Source: an uncultured Prevotellaceae bacterium
GTDB lineage: Bacteria; Bacteroidota; Bacteroidia; Bacteroidales; Bacteroidaceae
Assembly: GCA_902767775.1 (NCBI GenBank)
Contig: CACXIP010000019.1
Span: 1 to 57,974, forward strand
Length of the DNA stretch: 57,974 nucleotides
Reading direction: 5' to 3'
A model generated the notes under the pieces. That model was not told the DNA's origin, ran no database searches, and worked only from the letters and a program-made list of their open reading frames with translations. The translations under genes and the position numbers were made by a program. Positions 1-8,740 of this stretch are shown here, in pieces. Each line of letters begins with the position of its first letter. Position 1 is the first letter of the stretch.

Positions 1-94
1 CGGGGTCCCACCTCTTCCCATCCCGAACAGAGAAGTTAAGCCCGCCAGCGCCGATGGTACTGCAATGCAATGCGGGAGAGTAGGTCGCCGCCTC
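1..94 (+). rRNA. rrf: 5S ribosomal RNA, 3' part (5' end outside window)
   Basis: The first ~94 bases match the conserved body and 3' arm of bacterial 5S rRNA: the segment around CCCATCCCGAACAGAGAAGT, then the GCCGATGGTACTG stretch and the GGGAGAGTAGGTCGCCGCC arm near the 3' end. About 20 bases at the 5' end lie before the window. A strong hairpin with a T tract follows at once, so this is probably the last gene of an rRNA operon on the plus strand. The exact 3' end is an estimate. Confidence 0.93.
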
Positions 95-102
95 CTTTTT
101 AA

Positions 103-150
103 GCCTGGGCCCCTCTGGTCTTGAAGACCGAGGGGCCCGGCATTTTTTTT
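103..150 (+). terminator. Rho-independent terminator of the rRNA operon
   Basis: A GC-rich hairpin (left arm about 107-120, loop TTGAA at 121-125, right arm 126-138, one bulged T in the left arm) is followed by eight T residues. An outer GCC/GGC pairing extends the stem. It lies about 10 bp after the 5S rRNA, where an rrn terminator is expected. Confidence 0.93.
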
Positions 151-186
151 GTGTGGGGCATTTTTTATTCGGCAGGTCTTGCCTGC

Positions 187-267
187 CCGGATTTTCCGGA
201 TAATCCGGATATTCCGGTTTCTCCGAACATTCCGGCTTTTTCGGTCTCTCCGGTCTTTCCGGCTGTC
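187..267. repeat. 9-bp-period repeat, nine units
   Basis: Nine consecutive 9-base units, each starting CCGG or a one-base variant (CCGA, TCGG) followed by five mostly A/T bases, for example CCGGATTTT, CCGGATAAT, CCGGATATT. Period and register hold from 187 to 267. Related arrays occur at 35480-35541 and, more degenerate, inside a coding sequence at 44285-44320. It lies between the rRNA terminator and the promoter of the next gene. Function unknown. Confidence 0.85.
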
Positions 268-322
268 TATCCATATTTTTTATTTTTAATCCTCAATTTT
301 CAATTATTTCTCAAAAATGTTG

Positions 323-330
323 TATTTTTG
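323..330 (+). promoter_or_regulatory. Bacteroidetes -7 promoter box (TATTTTTG)
   Basis: TATTTTTG fits the TAnnTTTG -7 consensus and would start transcription near 336. That puts the possible start codon at 339 almost on the transcription start and favours the ATG at 378. Confidence 0.6.
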
Positions 331-377
331 CATTTCAATTGTGGCGGAAAAAGATTATCCCCCCAAACGATAAGGAA

Positions 378-962
378 ATGATAAAATGTCAACATTGCGG
401 GAGACAGATACCCTATGACGCAAACGTCTGCCCATATTGCGGCAGGTCGATTAAGCAGTTTGAACAAAAAGAGGTGCTTGATGGAGAACATCCCTCTGAT
501 AATTCCGATTATGGTGAGAACAAACCTGTCGACGACAGACCCCCACGTCCAGAGAACGACAAGAAATTGCTCTTTTTCATTATCGCAGTACTTGCATTGC
601 TCCTCATCATCGGAGGTATCTATCACTATACCTCTATACAGTCTGAGGAGATAGAACTTGAGCCCAAGTCAAAGACCGATTCCATTAAGGTTGACTCCGT
701 AGACTTGGAACATCCAGCCGTAAAGAAAGTTGGATATGATGCGAAAAAGACGCAGCGTGTCGTGGTCAACGGCGAGGGCGTGCGGATGCGGTTTGGACCG
801 AGTCTGACTGCCGGTTACCTCAAGGATGAGAAAGGTGCCACTCGCTCAGTGAAAAAAGGTACGCAGCTGGAGTGTGTGGGAGAGCAGGGCGACTGGTATC
901 AGGTTGTCTATATGGGCAAGCGTTATTATATGTCGAAACAATTTACATACCTTGTTGAATAG
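378..962 (+). CDS. Zinc-ribbon membrane protein with C-terminal SH3-like domain
   Basis: A 194-residue protein of unknown specific role. It begins with a two-CXXC zinc ribbon (CQHCGR, about residues 4-7, and CPYCGR, about 19-22). A charged linker, one membrane segment (LLFFIIAVLALLLIIGGIYHY, about residues 65-86) and a C-terminal bacterial SH3-like domain (about 130-194, with VNGEGVRMRFGPS and LECVGEQGDWYQVVY) follow. The topology suggests a cytoplasmic ribbon and a periplasmic SH3 domain that could touch peptidoglycan; that is inference. The upstream ATG at 339 is rejected because the predicted transcription start lies next to it and the zinc ribbon begins directly after the ATG at 378, which has AAGGAA just upstream. 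The next gene codes for a peptidoglycan-active L,D-transpeptidase, which fits an envelope role. Confidence 0.8.
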   Translation: MIKCQHCGRQIPYDANVCPYCGRSIKQFEQKEVLDGEHPSDNSDYGENKPVDDRPPRPENDKKLLFFIIAVLALLLIIGGIYHYTSIQSEEIELEPKSKTDSIKVDSVDLEHPAVKKVGYDAKKTQRVVVNGEGVRMRFGPSLTAGYLKDEKGATRSVKKGTQLECVGEQGDWYQVVYMGKRYYMSKQFTYLVE

Positions 963-997
963 CAAATAATTCGTAACATCTTAATATAATAAAAATA

Positions 998-1786
998 ATG
1001 ACAGGAATTAAGATATTGTTAACCCTGCTGACGAGTCTTATCGTACAGTCAAGTGGTGACGGACTCCCATATTCGAGTCCTGATATCCGTGAGCGTGTAG
1101 TGCTTGATTATGGCAAACGTGCCATTCGTATTGCTCCCGATGAGACAATCAGTAAGCCGGGACTGATGCGTGACCGCCAGCGCTGCTTCATCATTATGTC
1201 AAAGAAAGACTATTATCTCTATGTCTATGAGGTGCAGGGTAAGGATACGGTCATGCTGGCACGCTATGATTGTGCTTTCGGACTGAAGAAAGGCAACAAG
1301 GAGCGCAGGGGAGACATGCGCACTCCCAACAGTACGATGTCAAAGCCTTTCACCATCTCGCAGATACAGGATGCCTCCACTTGGAAGCATGATTTTGGCG
1401 ACGGCCGTGGCAACATCAAGTCCTATGGCAATTTCTTCCTCCGTCTGGTCACCCCTGGCCACAGTGGAATAGGCATACACGGAAGCACGAACAATGAGGA
1501 AAGCGTGCCGGGACGTGCCAGTGAGGGCTGCATCCGTCTGAAGGATGCCGACATCATTGACCTCCGCAACAATTATGCCTTCATGGGCATGAAAGTCATT
1601 ATCAAGAGTGAGATGGAGGATGATTTGCCCTTTGAAATCAAAGCTATGCGCAAGCAGCACATCGAGCGCCTTCGCCATCTCAATCCCGACATTGTCCTCA
1701 ACAATGAGATGATACAGTCGGCGGCAGCAGAGCAAGGAAGGGTGAAAAAGACCGCGCCCGCCAAGCCCCAACCCAAAAAGCATTAA
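998..1786 (+). CDS. YkuD-type L,D-transpeptidase catalytic domain protein
   Basis: A 262-residue exported protein with a hydrophobic N-terminus (about residues 4-18). Residues ~60-205 carry the YkuD fold signature: GIHG with His161 and SEGCIRL with the presumed nucleophile Cys178, spaced as in the family motif. Such enzymes form or exchange peptide bonds in peptidoglycan using a tetrapeptide donor, or attach proteins to the wall. The usual S/T-H-G-C is S-E-G-C here, a variant whose effect is unclear. The last ~60 residues are basic and Pro/Lys-rich (KKTAPAKPQPKKH) and may bind the wall. It lies 35 bp after the zinc-ribbon gene and 3 bp before the SpmAB gene, so the three are probably cotranscribed. 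Confidence 0.85.
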   Translation: MTGIKILLTLLTSLIVQSSGDGLPYSSPDIRERVVLDYGKRAIRIAPDETISKPGLMRDRQRCFIIMSKKDYYLYVYEVQGKDTVMLARYDCAFGLKKGNKERRGDMRTPNSTMSKPFTISQIQDASTWKHDFGDGRGNIKSYGNFFLRLVTPGHSGIGIHGSTNNEESVPGRASEGCIRLKDADIIDLRNNYAFMGMKVIIKSEMEDDLPFEIKAMRKQHIERLRHLNPDIVLNNEMIQSAAAEQGRVKKTAPAKPQPKKH

Positions 1787-1789
1787 GAC

Positions 1790-3019
1790 ATGGCTCTCAA
1801 TTATATCTGGATTGCCCTTTTCTTCATAGGGTTCATCGTAGGTGTCATCAAACTCATCATGGGTGATTTTGAGACGCTGCCTGCTATGATGGACTCCACT
1901 TTCGAGATGTCGAAGAATGCCTTTGAGATGTGTCTGGGCCTGACCGGAACACTGGCATTGTGGATGGGCATCCTTAAGATTGGCGAGGACAGCGGACTCA
2001 TCAAGCGTCTTGCCTCTTTCCTCAGTCCTGTGCTGACACGCCTGTTCCCTGACATTCCCAAGGGACACCCGGCTTTGGGCTCTATTTTCATGAACATCTC
2101 TGCCAATATGCTGGGACTGGACAATGCAGCTACCCCTATAGGACTGAAGGCGATGAATGAGTTGCAGAGCATCAATAAGGAGAAAGACACGGCCAGTAAC
2201 GCCATGATTATGTTTCTCACACTCAACACGTCGGGCATCACCATCATCCCCATTTCCATCATGGCATATCGGGCGCAGAGCGGAGCGGCAGACCCTACGG
2301 ATGTCTTTATTCCGCTGTTGCTTACCTCTCTTTGCTCTACTGTCTTCGGACTCATTGTTTGCTCCATCTATCAGCGCATCAATCTCTTCAACCGCTATAT
2401 CCTTTTGATGTTTGGTGTCATCGCTGCTTTTGTGGGACTGCTGTTCTATGCCATTCATGGCATGACTCAGGAGGAGATGCAGCATTTCTGCCGTGTGCTC
2501 ACGAGCGTGATGATTCTTGGTGCCATCATGATATTCATCTTCTCGGGATTTCTCAAGAAAATCAATGTCTACAATTCCTTTATCGAAGGGGCCAAGGGTG
2601 GTTTTGGAGTGGCTGTCACCATCATTCCCTATGTGGTGGCTATCCTGGTGGCCGTAGGAATATTCCGCGCATCGGGAGGAATGCAGATGCTTCAGGAACT
2701 GGTGGAGTCGGGTGTTGAGAAATTGGGACTCAATTCAGACTTCGTGGGTGCTCTGCCCGTGGCTTTGATGAAACCTCTCAGCGGACCTGCGGCACGTGGC
2801 ATGATGCTGGAGAACTTCACCCATTTCGGAGTCGATTCGTTCATCGGACATCTTTCGAGCATCATCCAGGGATGTACGGATACGACATTCTACATCCTTG
2901 CTGTCTATTTCGGCAGCGTAGGTATCCGCAAGTACCGCTATTCTGTAGCCTGCGGACTCTCTGCTGATTTCGCCGGAGTCATAGCGGCCGTTTTCATCGG
3001 CTATTTCTTCTTCGGATAA
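1790..3019 (+). CDS. Fused SpmA-SpmB (nucleoside-recognition Gate domain) membrane protein
   Basis: A 409-residue polytopic membrane protein. The N-terminal half resembles SpmA (segment MNISANMLGLDNAATPIGLKAM, about residues 102-123) and the C-terminal half SpmB (MKPLSGPAARGMM and IIQGCTDTTFYILAVYFGSVG). In endospore formers these are separate spore-maturation proteins; in Bacteroidetes, which do not sporulate, the fusion is common and its substrate unknown. The Gate domain suggests a transport or channel role. It starts 3 bp after the L,D-transpeptidase stop, which points to coupled expression and perhaps an envelope function. Confidence 0.88.
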   Translation: MALNYIWIALFFIGFIVGVIKLIMGDFETLPAMMDSTFEMSKNAFEMCLGLTGTLALWMGILKIGEDSGLIKRLASFLSPVLTRLFPDIPKGHPALGSIFMNISANMLGLDNAATPIGLKAMNELQSINKEKDTASNAMIMFLTLNTSGITIIPISIMAYRAQSGAADPTDVFIPLLLTSLCSTVFGLIVCSIYQRINLFNRYILLMFGVIAAFVGLLFYAIHGMTQEEMQHFCRVLTSVMILGAIMIFIFSGFLKKINVYNSFIEGAKGGFGVAVTIIPYVVAILVAVGIFRASGGMQMLQELVESGVEKLGLNSDFVGALPVALMKPLSGPAARGMMLENFTHFGVDSFIGHLSSIIQGCTDTTFYILAVYFGSVGIRKYRYSVACGLSADFAGVIAAVFIGYFFFG

Positions 3020-3069
3020 TTACCGTCAGTTCTGGACAGGAATACACCTAACCTCAGCACCTTTCATAT

Positions 3070-4233
3070 ATGCAGTGGACGGATAGGATTCGCCAGGTGA
3101 AGATCATCCTTGTGGTGGCGGCTGTGCTTATTGCCATGGCCTCTCTCTTCATCTCACACTATCTCGTTCGCGACCTCTCCATCGAGGAACACAACAAGAT
3201 GGAGGTTTGGGCAGAAGCCATGCGTGCCCTCAATCAGGCGGATGAGGAGACCGACCTCAATCTGGTGCTGAAGGTCATCAACGAGAATAACACCATCCCC
3301 GTGATTGTGCTCGACCGGCATGGGGAGGCAACCACCTTCAGGAATATCGACCCCCGGGGCACAGACTTTGCCGACAGCCTCCAGAAGGCTTCTGTCATGG
3401 GACAAGATATGCTGAAGGCAGGCAACGCCATTAAAATCTATCTCGACGACGAGGGCAAGGGCGACTTCATCAATGTATGCTATGATGACTCAGTGATGAT
3501 CAAACGCCTTTCCATGTGGCCCTATGTACAGTTGGGCATCGTCATGGTGTTCGTCGTTATTGCCATTTTCGCCCTGCTTACATCCAAACGTGCAGAGCAG
3601 AACAAGGTGTGGGTGGGACTTTCCAAAGAGACGGCACACCAGTTGGGCACACCCATCTCCAGTCTGATGGCATGGACGGAAATTCTCAAGGAGTCATATC
3701 CCGACGATGAGTTGCTGCCTGAGATGGACAAGGATGTGAAACGCCTTCAGCTCATCGCCGACCGCTTCTCCAAAATCGGGTCTCTTCCCGAACTGGTGCC
3801 CAGCAGCCTCACAGAGGTATTGGCGCATGTGGTGGACTATATGAACCGCCGCACCTCTGCCAAGGTGGAGATGCTCACCGAATTCCCTGACGAGGACCTC
3901 ATCGTCGACATCAATCCCCAACTCTTTGAGTGGGTGATAGAAAACCTCTGCAAAAATGCGGTGGATGCAATGGAAGGAGAGGGGAGGATAACCCTTCGTG
4001 TGCTGGATGAGGATGGACGCACCGCTGTCGAGGTGGAGGACACTGGTAAGGGAATCCGTAAGAAAGACATCCACAATGTGTTCACACCTGGTTTTACCAC
4101 AAAAAAACGCGGTTGGGGACTTGGTCTCTCTCTTGCCAAACGCATTGTTGAGGAGTACCATAAAGGGAGAATTTTTGTCAAGTCATCGGAAATAGGGAAG
4201 GGAACCACTTTCAGAATCGAACTGCGAGGTTAA
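3070..4233 (+). CDS. Sensor histidine kinase
   Basis: A 387-residue membrane histidine kinase. It has an N-terminal membrane segment (about 9-29), a short periplasmic part of ~120 residues, and a second membrane segment (about 150-170, YVQLGIVMVFVVIAIFALLT). The H box ETAHQLGTPISSL has His190 as the predicted phosphorylation site. The ATPase domain shows the N box (ENLCKNAVDAM), G1 (VEDTGKGI), F box (FTPGFTTKKRG) and G2 (WGLGLSLAKRIV). The HQLGTPI form is typical of a Bacteroidetes subgroup. No response regulator is adjacent, so its partner is elsewhere. It follows SpmAB by 50 bp and may share its transcript. Confidence 0.9.
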   Translation: MQWTDRIRQVKIILVVAAVLIAMASLFISHYLVRDLSIEEHNKMEVWAEAMRALNQADEETDLNLVLKVINENNTIPVIVLDRHGEATTFRNIDPRGTDFADSLQKASVMGQDMLKAGNAIKIYLDDEGKGDFINVCYDDSVMIKRLSMWPYVQLGIVMVFVVIAIFALLTSKRAEQNKVWVGLSKETAHQLGTPISSLMAWTEILKESYPDDELLPEMDKDVKRLQLIADRFSKIGSLPELVPSSLTEVLAHVVDYMNRRTSAKVEMLTEFPDEDLIVDINPQLFEWVIENLCKNAVDAMEGEGRITLRVLDEDGRTAVEVEDTGKGIRKKDIHNVFTPGFTTKKRGWGLGLSLAKRIVEEYHKGRIFVKSSEIGKGTTFRIELRG

Positions 4234-4273
4234 TTATTTTCCGTTTTTTTTCATTCAATTCAAAAAAAAGTTG

Positions 4274-4281
4274 TAACTTTG
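4274..4281 (+). promoter_or_regulatory. Bacteroidetes -7 promoter box (TAACTTTG) for the DUF177-rpmF-fabH operon
   Basis: TAACTTTG matches TAnnTTTG exactly. Only eight bases lie between its last base and the ATG at 4290, so the mRNA would have a leader of a few bases at most. Confidence 0.7.
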
Positions 4282-4289
4282 CAGCCCAA

Positions 4290-4811
4290 ATGGGTAGTTT
4301 AGAAAGATTTAAGATAGAGTTGAAGGGCCAGACGGAGGAAAATGCCTCCTATGAGTTCATGCTCGACAACGACTATTTTGATGCCATCGAGGCCACTGAG
4401 GTGAAGGGAGGGATGCTCCATGCCACACTTGACGTGCACAAGACGGCTGGCGTTTATGAGCTCAACTTCCACATTGAGGGAGAGGCCACGGTGGTGTGTG
4501 ATGTGTGTCTCGACGACTTGCAGCAGCCTGTTTGCACCGACAGCTCCATCATCGCACGCCTCGGTGAACGCTACTCTGACGAAGAAGAGGTCATCACGGT
4601 ACCGGAAGAGGAAGGCATCCTCGATGTGTCGTGGTTGCTCTACGAGATGATAGCTCTCGCCATTCCGACAAGACATGTGCATGCGGAAGGTGAATGCAAC
4701 GCCGAGATGCTCACTCGTATAGAAGAGATGACAGCACGGATGCCCGAGGAGGACGAGACCGACCCACGATGGAAAGAATTGGAGAAATTAAAATCAACAA
4801 TAAAAGAATAA
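4290..4811 (+). CDS. YceD/DUF177 family protein
   Basis: A 173-residue acidic protein of the DUF177 (YceD) family, which is almost always encoded just before rpmF; members are linked to 23S rRNA processing or ribosome assembly in some bacteria. Seen here: the family N-terminus (FKIELKG), the CDVCLDDLQQPV segment near residues 72-83 and an acidic C-terminus. A match to the family N-terminus supports the ATG at 4290 despite its closeness to the predicted promoter. rpmF follows after 6 bp and fabH 1 bp after that. The role is inferred from family and context. Confidence 0.85.
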   Translation: MGSLERFKIELKGQTEENASYEFMLDNDYFDAIEATEVKGGMLHATLDVHKTAGVYELNFHIEGEATVVCDVCLDDLQQPVCTDSSIIARLGERYSDEEEVITVPEEEGILDVSWLLYEMIALAIPTRHVHAEGECNAEMLTRIEEMTARMPEEDETDPRWKELEKLKSTIKE

Positions 4812-4817
4812 TTCAAA

Positions 4818-5003
4818 ATGGCACATCCTAAAAGAAGACAGTCAAAGACTCGTACACTGAAGAGAAGAACTCACGACAAGGCAATTGCCCCCACATTGGC
4901 ACTTTGCCCCAACTGCGGCGCTTACTATGTATACCACACCGTATGCTCTACCTGTGGTTACTATAGAGGCAAGGTCGCTATCGTGAAGGAAACCGTGGAG
5001 TAA
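4818..5003 (+). CDS. rpmF: 50S ribosomal protein L32
   Basis: A 61-residue basic protein starting [20 protein letters not shown], the standard L32 N-terminus, with the two zinc-binding pairs CPNC and CSTC of the zinc-binding (C+) form. L32 sits in the large subunit near the peptidyl-transferase region. It lies between DUF177 and fabH, the conserved yceD-rpmF-fabH order. Confidence 0.97.
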   Translation: MAHPKRRQSKTRTLKRRTHDKAIAPTLALCPNCGAYYVYHTVCSTCGYYRGKVAIVKETVE

Positions 5004-5004
5004 A

Positions 5005-6030
5005 ATGGGTAAGACCAGAGCGATTATCACCGGCGTGGGTGGATACGTCCCCGACTATGTCCTCAACAACGAGGAACTATCGAGGATGGTGGAGACCAAC
5101 GACGAGTGGATAATGACGCGCGTGGGCATCAAGGAGCGCCGAATCCTCACGGAGGAAGGCCTCGGAACATCGTATATGGCCCGCAAGGCTGCCAAGATGG
5201 TGGTCAAGAAGACGGGAGTCGATCCCGACACTATTGATGCCCTCATTCTGGCCACCTCGACGGCTGACTACCAATTCCCCTCCACCGCATCCATCGTGCT
5301 GGGGAAGTTGGGCCTGAAGAATGCATTCGCATTCGATTTCTGGGGAGCTTGCTGCGGATTCCTTTATGCCCTCGACAATGCAGCTTCGCTGATAGAGAGT
5401 GGACGATACAAGAGAATCATTGTGGTGGGTGCCGACAAGATGTCATCTATGGTCGACTACACCGACAGAGCCACTTGTCCTCTCTTTGGCGACGGAGCGG
5501 GGGCAGTATTAGTGGAAGCAGCCGATGAGAATGAGGAGATGGGGTACAAGGACTCCTATTTCCGAACCGACGGAAAAGGTCTGCCGTTCCTTCACATGAA
5601 GGCCGGCGGTTCCGTATGTCCTCCATCGCATTTCACCATCGACCATCGCCTGCATTTCCTCTATCAGGAGGGGCGCACGGTGTTCAGATACGCTGTTACC
5701 AACATGAGTGATGACTGTGCGCTTATTGCAGAGCGAAACGGTCTCAGCAAGGACAACATCACCTGGGTCGTGCCCCATCAGGCCAACATGCGCATCATTG
5801 AGGCGGTGGCACGCCGGTTGGAACTGCCCATGGAACAGGTAATGGTCAACATCGAGCATTTCGGCAACACCAGTGCAGCCACCATCCCCTTGGCGCTGTG
5901 GGAATATGAGAATCGCCTCAAACGGGGTGACAATCTCATCCTCACTGCTTTCGGGGCCGGTTTTGTACACGGTGCTTCCTATCTCAGATGGGCATACGAC
6001 GGTTTCGCTGCCGCTGCCCCTGTGAAATAA
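5005..6030 (+). CDS. fabH: Beta-ketoacyl-ACP synthase III
   Basis: A 341-residue KAS III that condenses acyl-CoA with malonyl-ACP to start fatty-acid synthesis in the cytoplasm. The catalytic triad is visible: Cys116 in WGACCGF, His258 in VPHQAN and Asn288 in [11 protein letters not shown], closely matching E. coli C112/H244/N274. Start and length are normal. The ATG is one base after the rpmF stop, so translation is probably coupled. A hairpin with a short T run follows at 6053-6087. Confidence 0.96.
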   Translation: MGKTRAIITGVGGYVPDYVLNNEELSRMVETNDEWIMTRVGIKERRILTEEGLGTSYMARKAAKMVVKKTGVDPDTIDALILATSTADYQFPSTASIVLGKLGLKNAFAFDFWGACCGFLYALDNAASLIESGRYKRIIVVGADKMSSMVDYTDRATCPLFGDGAGAVLVEAADENEEMGYKDSYFRTDGKGLPFLHMKAGGSVCPPSHFTIDHRLHFLYQEGRTVFRYAVTNMSDDCALIAERNGLSKDNITWVVPHQANMRIIEAVARRLELPMEQVMVNIEHFGNTSAATIPLALWEYENRLKRGDNLILTAFGAGFVHGASYLRWAYDGFAAAAPVK

Positions 6031-6052
6031 GTGATTACTCCAATAACCTCAG

Positions 6053-6087
6053 AACGCATCCTTCCATCATGAAAAGATGCGTTTTTG
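6053..6087 (+). terminator. Probable terminator after fabH
   Basis: Perfect 8-bp stem AACGCATC (6053-6060) with GATGCGTT (6076-6083), 15-base loop, T-rich right flank. It separates the rpmF-fabH unit from era. Its right arm covers an upstream ATG at 6077, one reason for starting era at 6101. Confidence 0.6.
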
Positions 6088-6100
6088 TCATTTAAGAACA

Positions 6101-6985
6101 ATGAAACATAAGGCAGGATTCGTCAATATCGTAGGCAACCCCAACGTCGGCAAGAGTACGCTGATGAACCAACTCGTGGGGGAACGTATCTCCATCGCCA
6201 CGTTCAAGGCGCAGACCACAAGGCACCGCATCATGGGCATCGTCAACACCGATGAAATGCAGATAGTCTTTTCCGACACGCCTGGCGTGCTGAAACCCAA
6301 CTACAAACTGCAGGAGTCGATGCTTGCTTTCTCGGAGTCGGCCCTTGCTGACGCCGATGTGCTTCTCTATGTCACCGACGTGGTGGAGAATCCCGAGAAA
6401 AACCTGGACTTCCTGGAGAAAGTACGCAGCCTCACCATTCCGGTGCTGCTCCTCATCAACAAGATAGACCTCACCGACCAAAAGGGGCTTGTCGAGGTGG
6501 TGGAGCGCTGGCATCAGCTGTTGCCTGGGGCAGAGATTCTCCCTATCTCCGCTGCCAACAAGTTTGGCACCGAGGTGCTGCTCAAGCGCATTGGTGAACT
6601 GCTGCCCGACAGTCCGCCCTATTTCGACAAGGACCAACTCACCGACAAGCCTGCCCGTTTCTTTGTCTCAGAGATTATCCGTGAGAAGATATTGCTCTAT
6701 TACGACAAGGAAATCCCCTACTCGGTGGAGGTGAGTGTGGAGCAGTTCAAGGAAGAAGAGAAAATCATCCGCATCAGTGCGGTCATCTATGTTGAGCGTG
6801 ATTCCCAAAAGGGCATCATCATAGGCCATCAGGGCGTTGCCCTGAAGAGAGTGAGCACAGAGGCCCGCAAGGCACTGGAGAAGTTCTTTGGCAAGCGTAT
6901 CTTCCTTGAGACCTTCGTCAAGGTCGACAAGGATTGGAGAAGTTCGAAACGCGAACTTGACCATTTTGGATATAATCCTGAATAA
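6101..6985 (+). CDS. era: GTPase Era
   Basis: A 294-residue GTPase that binds 16S rRNA and helps assemble the 30S subunit. G1 is GNPNVGKST, G3 DTPG, G4 NKID; the C-terminal KH domain contains IIGHQGVALKRVSTEARKAL and the typical end FVKVDKDWRSS. The in-frame ATG at 6077 lies inside the terminator stem of fabH, and family members begin with a few residues before the G1 loop (MKHKAGFVNIVGNPNVGKS), so 6101 is the better start. der follows after 42 bp; the two GTPase genes are often neighbours in Bacteroidetes. Confidence 0.96.
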   Translation: MKHKAGFVNIVGNPNVGKSTLMNQLVGERISIATFKAQTTRHRIMGIVNTDEMQIVFSDTPGVLKPNYKLQESMLAFSESALADADVLLYVTDVVENPEKNLDFLEKVRSLTIPVLLLINKIDLTDQKGLVEVVERWHQLLPGAEILPISAANKFGTEVLLKRIGELLPDSPPYFDKDQLTDKPARFFVSEIIREKILLYYDKEIPYSVEVSVEQFKEEEKIIRISAVIYVERDSQKGIIIGHQGVALKRVSTEARKALEKFFGKRIFLETFVKVDKDWRSSKRELDHFGYNPE

Positions 6986-7027
6986 AAGGTTGCTCACAAC
7001 CTCACAACCTTACAAAAAAAGAGAAAA

Positions 7028-8341
7028 ATGGGAAATTTAGTAGCAATAGTAGGCCGTCCCAATGTGGGAAAGTCGACACTTTTCAACAGGCTGACCAAAT
7101 CCCGCAAGGCAATTGTCAGCGACGAGGCAGGCACCACCCGCGACCGTCAGTACGGTAAGTGTGAATGGAACGGACGGGAATTCTCCGTTGTCGACACTGG
7201 CGGGTGGGTTGTCAAATCGGATGACATCTTCGAGGAGGAAATCCGCAAGCAGGTGGTCATCGCCACCGAGGAAGCAGACCTGGTGCTTTTCCTCGTTGAC
7301 ATCAACACTGGTCTGACAGACTGGGATGAGGATGTGGCGCTTATCCTGCGCAAGGCAAAACTGCCTGTGCTGCTTGTGGTGAACAAGGCCGACAACTTCG
7401 ACCAGTATTACGGAGCCGCAGAGTTTTACAAACTGGGACTCGGCGACCCCATCCCCATCAGTGCTGCCACAGGAAGCGGCACCGGCGACTTGCTCGACAC
7501 GGTGCTTGCCAATCTGAAGGAATCGGGTGGTTCTGACATCGAGGAGGGTATTCCCCGCTTTGCCGTCGTAGGCCGTCCCAATGCTGGCAAGAGCAGTCTC
7601 ATCAATGCCTTTATAGGCGAGGACAGGCATATCGTTACCGATATCGCTGGCACCACCCGCGACAGCATCTATACACGCTACGACAAGTTTGGCTTTGATT
7701 TCTACTTGGTGGATACAGCTGGCATCAGGCGCAAGAACAAGGTGACTGAGGACCTCGAATTCTATTCCGTCATGCGAAGCATACGCGCGATAGAGAACTC
7801 CGATGTCTGTATCCTGATGATTGATGCGACCCGCGGTATTGAGGCGCAGGACATGAATATTTTCCAGCTTATCCAGCGCAACAACAAGTCGCTTGTCGTG
7901 GTTGTCAACAAATGGGACTTGGTGGAGAACAAGGATCAGGTGGTCGTCAAGACATTTGAGAATGCCATCCGCGACCGAATGGCTCCTTTCACCGACTTCC
8001 CCATTATTTTTGCCTCTGCCATCACCAAGCAGCGCATTTTCAAGGTGCTGGAAACTGCCAAGCAGGTTTATCTCAACCGTACCGCTAAGGTGGGAACCTC
8101 AAAACTCAATGAGGTGATGCTGCCTATCATCGAGGCGTTCCCGCCACCATCGGTCAAGGGCAAGTACATCAAAATCAAGTATTGCATGCAAGTGCCCAAC
8201 ACACAGATTCCCACTTTCGTGTTTTACGCCAACCTGCCACAGTATGTAAAGGAGCCCTATAGGCGTTTCCTTGAGAACAAGATACGTGAGAACTGGCAGA
8301 TGACAGGTTGTCCCATCAATGTGTTTATCCGTCAGAAGTAG
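7028..8341 (+). CDS. der: Ribosome-assembly GTPase Der (EngA)
   Basis: A 437-residue double GTPase acting in 50S subunit assembly. The first G domain has GRPNVGKST (about residues 8-16), DTGG and NKAD; the second has GRPNAGKSS (about 181-189), DTAG and NKWD; a C-terminal KH-like domain follows. In the 42-bp gap after era there is a small hairpin (AGGTTG, CTCA, CAACCT at 6987-7002) followed by a second CACAACCT; its meaning is unclear. Confidence 0.97.
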   Translation: MGNLVAIVGRPNVGKSTLFNRLTKSRKAIVSDEAGTTRDRQYGKCEWNGREFSVVDTGGWVVKSDDIFEEEIRKQVVIATEEADLVLFLVDINTGLTDWDEDVALILRKAKLPVLLVVNKADNFDQYYGAAEFYKLGLGDPIPISAATGSGTGDLLDTVLANLKESGGSDIEEGIPRFAVVGRPNAGKSSLINAFIGEDRHIVTDIAGTTRDSIYTRYDKFGFDFYLVDTAGIRRKNKVTEDLEFYSVMRSIRAIENSDVCILMIDATRGIEAQDMNIFQLIQRNNKSLVVVVNKWDLVENKDQVVVKTFENAIRDRMAPFTDFPIIFASAITKQRIFKVLETAKQVYLNRTAKVGTSKLNEVMLPIIEAFPPPSVKGKYIKIKYCMQVPNTQIPTFVFYANLPQYVKEPYRRFLENKIRENWQMTGCPINVFIRQK

Positions 8342-8344
8342 TCT

Positions 8345-8740
8345 ATGTGGCGTGGTCTGACATTATTGCTGGCAGTAGTGGCCATCATACTTTTGGGGTG
8401 CGGTAAGGAAGCCGAACCCGAGAAAGTGGTGGCGACTACTGCCAAACTCTATTATGACTATCTGCTGGATGGCCGTTACGATGACTATGTAGCAGGTATC
8501 GATGGCGCGGACTCCTTGCCGGGTAATTACAAGGAGCAGTTGCGCGACAATATCAAGATGTTTATGGACCGCCAGCGCCAGTTGCACAAAGGCATCGCTA
8601 CATTCGGCATTGTCAATGCGGAAATAGATGCGGAAAGCCACACTGCCAATGCGTTCCTTGTAGTGAATTATAACGACAGCACGTCAGAGCAGATTGTCGT
8701 CCCCTTGGTGGAGCGTGGTGGTGTTTGGAGAATGAGATGA
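8345..8740 (+). CDS. Small DUF4878-like lipoprotein
   Basis: A 131-residue predicted lipoprotein: hydrophobic signal with lipobox LLGC (Cys at about residue 20), then a small alpha/beta domain with a helix-rich start (AKLYYDYLLDGRYDDYVAGI), resembling DUF4878/cystatin-like folds in which a pocket domain of ~110 residues follows the signal. The family match is by pattern only. It begins 3 bp after the der stop. Its last 57 bases overlap, tail to tail, the 3' end of the ABC ATPase gene on the other strand. Confidence 0.75.
   Translation: MWRGLTLLLAVVAIILLGCGKEAEPEKVVATTAKLYYDYLLDGRYDDYVAGIDGADSLPGNYKEQLRDNIKMFMDRQRQLHKGIATFGIVNAEIDAESHTANAFLVVNYNDSTSEQIVVPLVERGGVWRMR

Noticed and set aside
187-267. 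CRISPR-like array
   Set aside because: Units are 9 bases with no separate repeat and spacer, and no cas genes are present.
121-381. 86-residue plus-strand frame with Pro-x-x repeats
   Set aside because: It starts inside the rRNA terminator hairpin, and its Pro-rich repeats are the translation of the 9-bp array.
1340-2485. 381-residue minus-strand frame
   Set aside because: Antisense to the L,D-transpeptidase and SpmAB genes, both of which have clear family motifs; composition is His/Gln-rich as in shadows.
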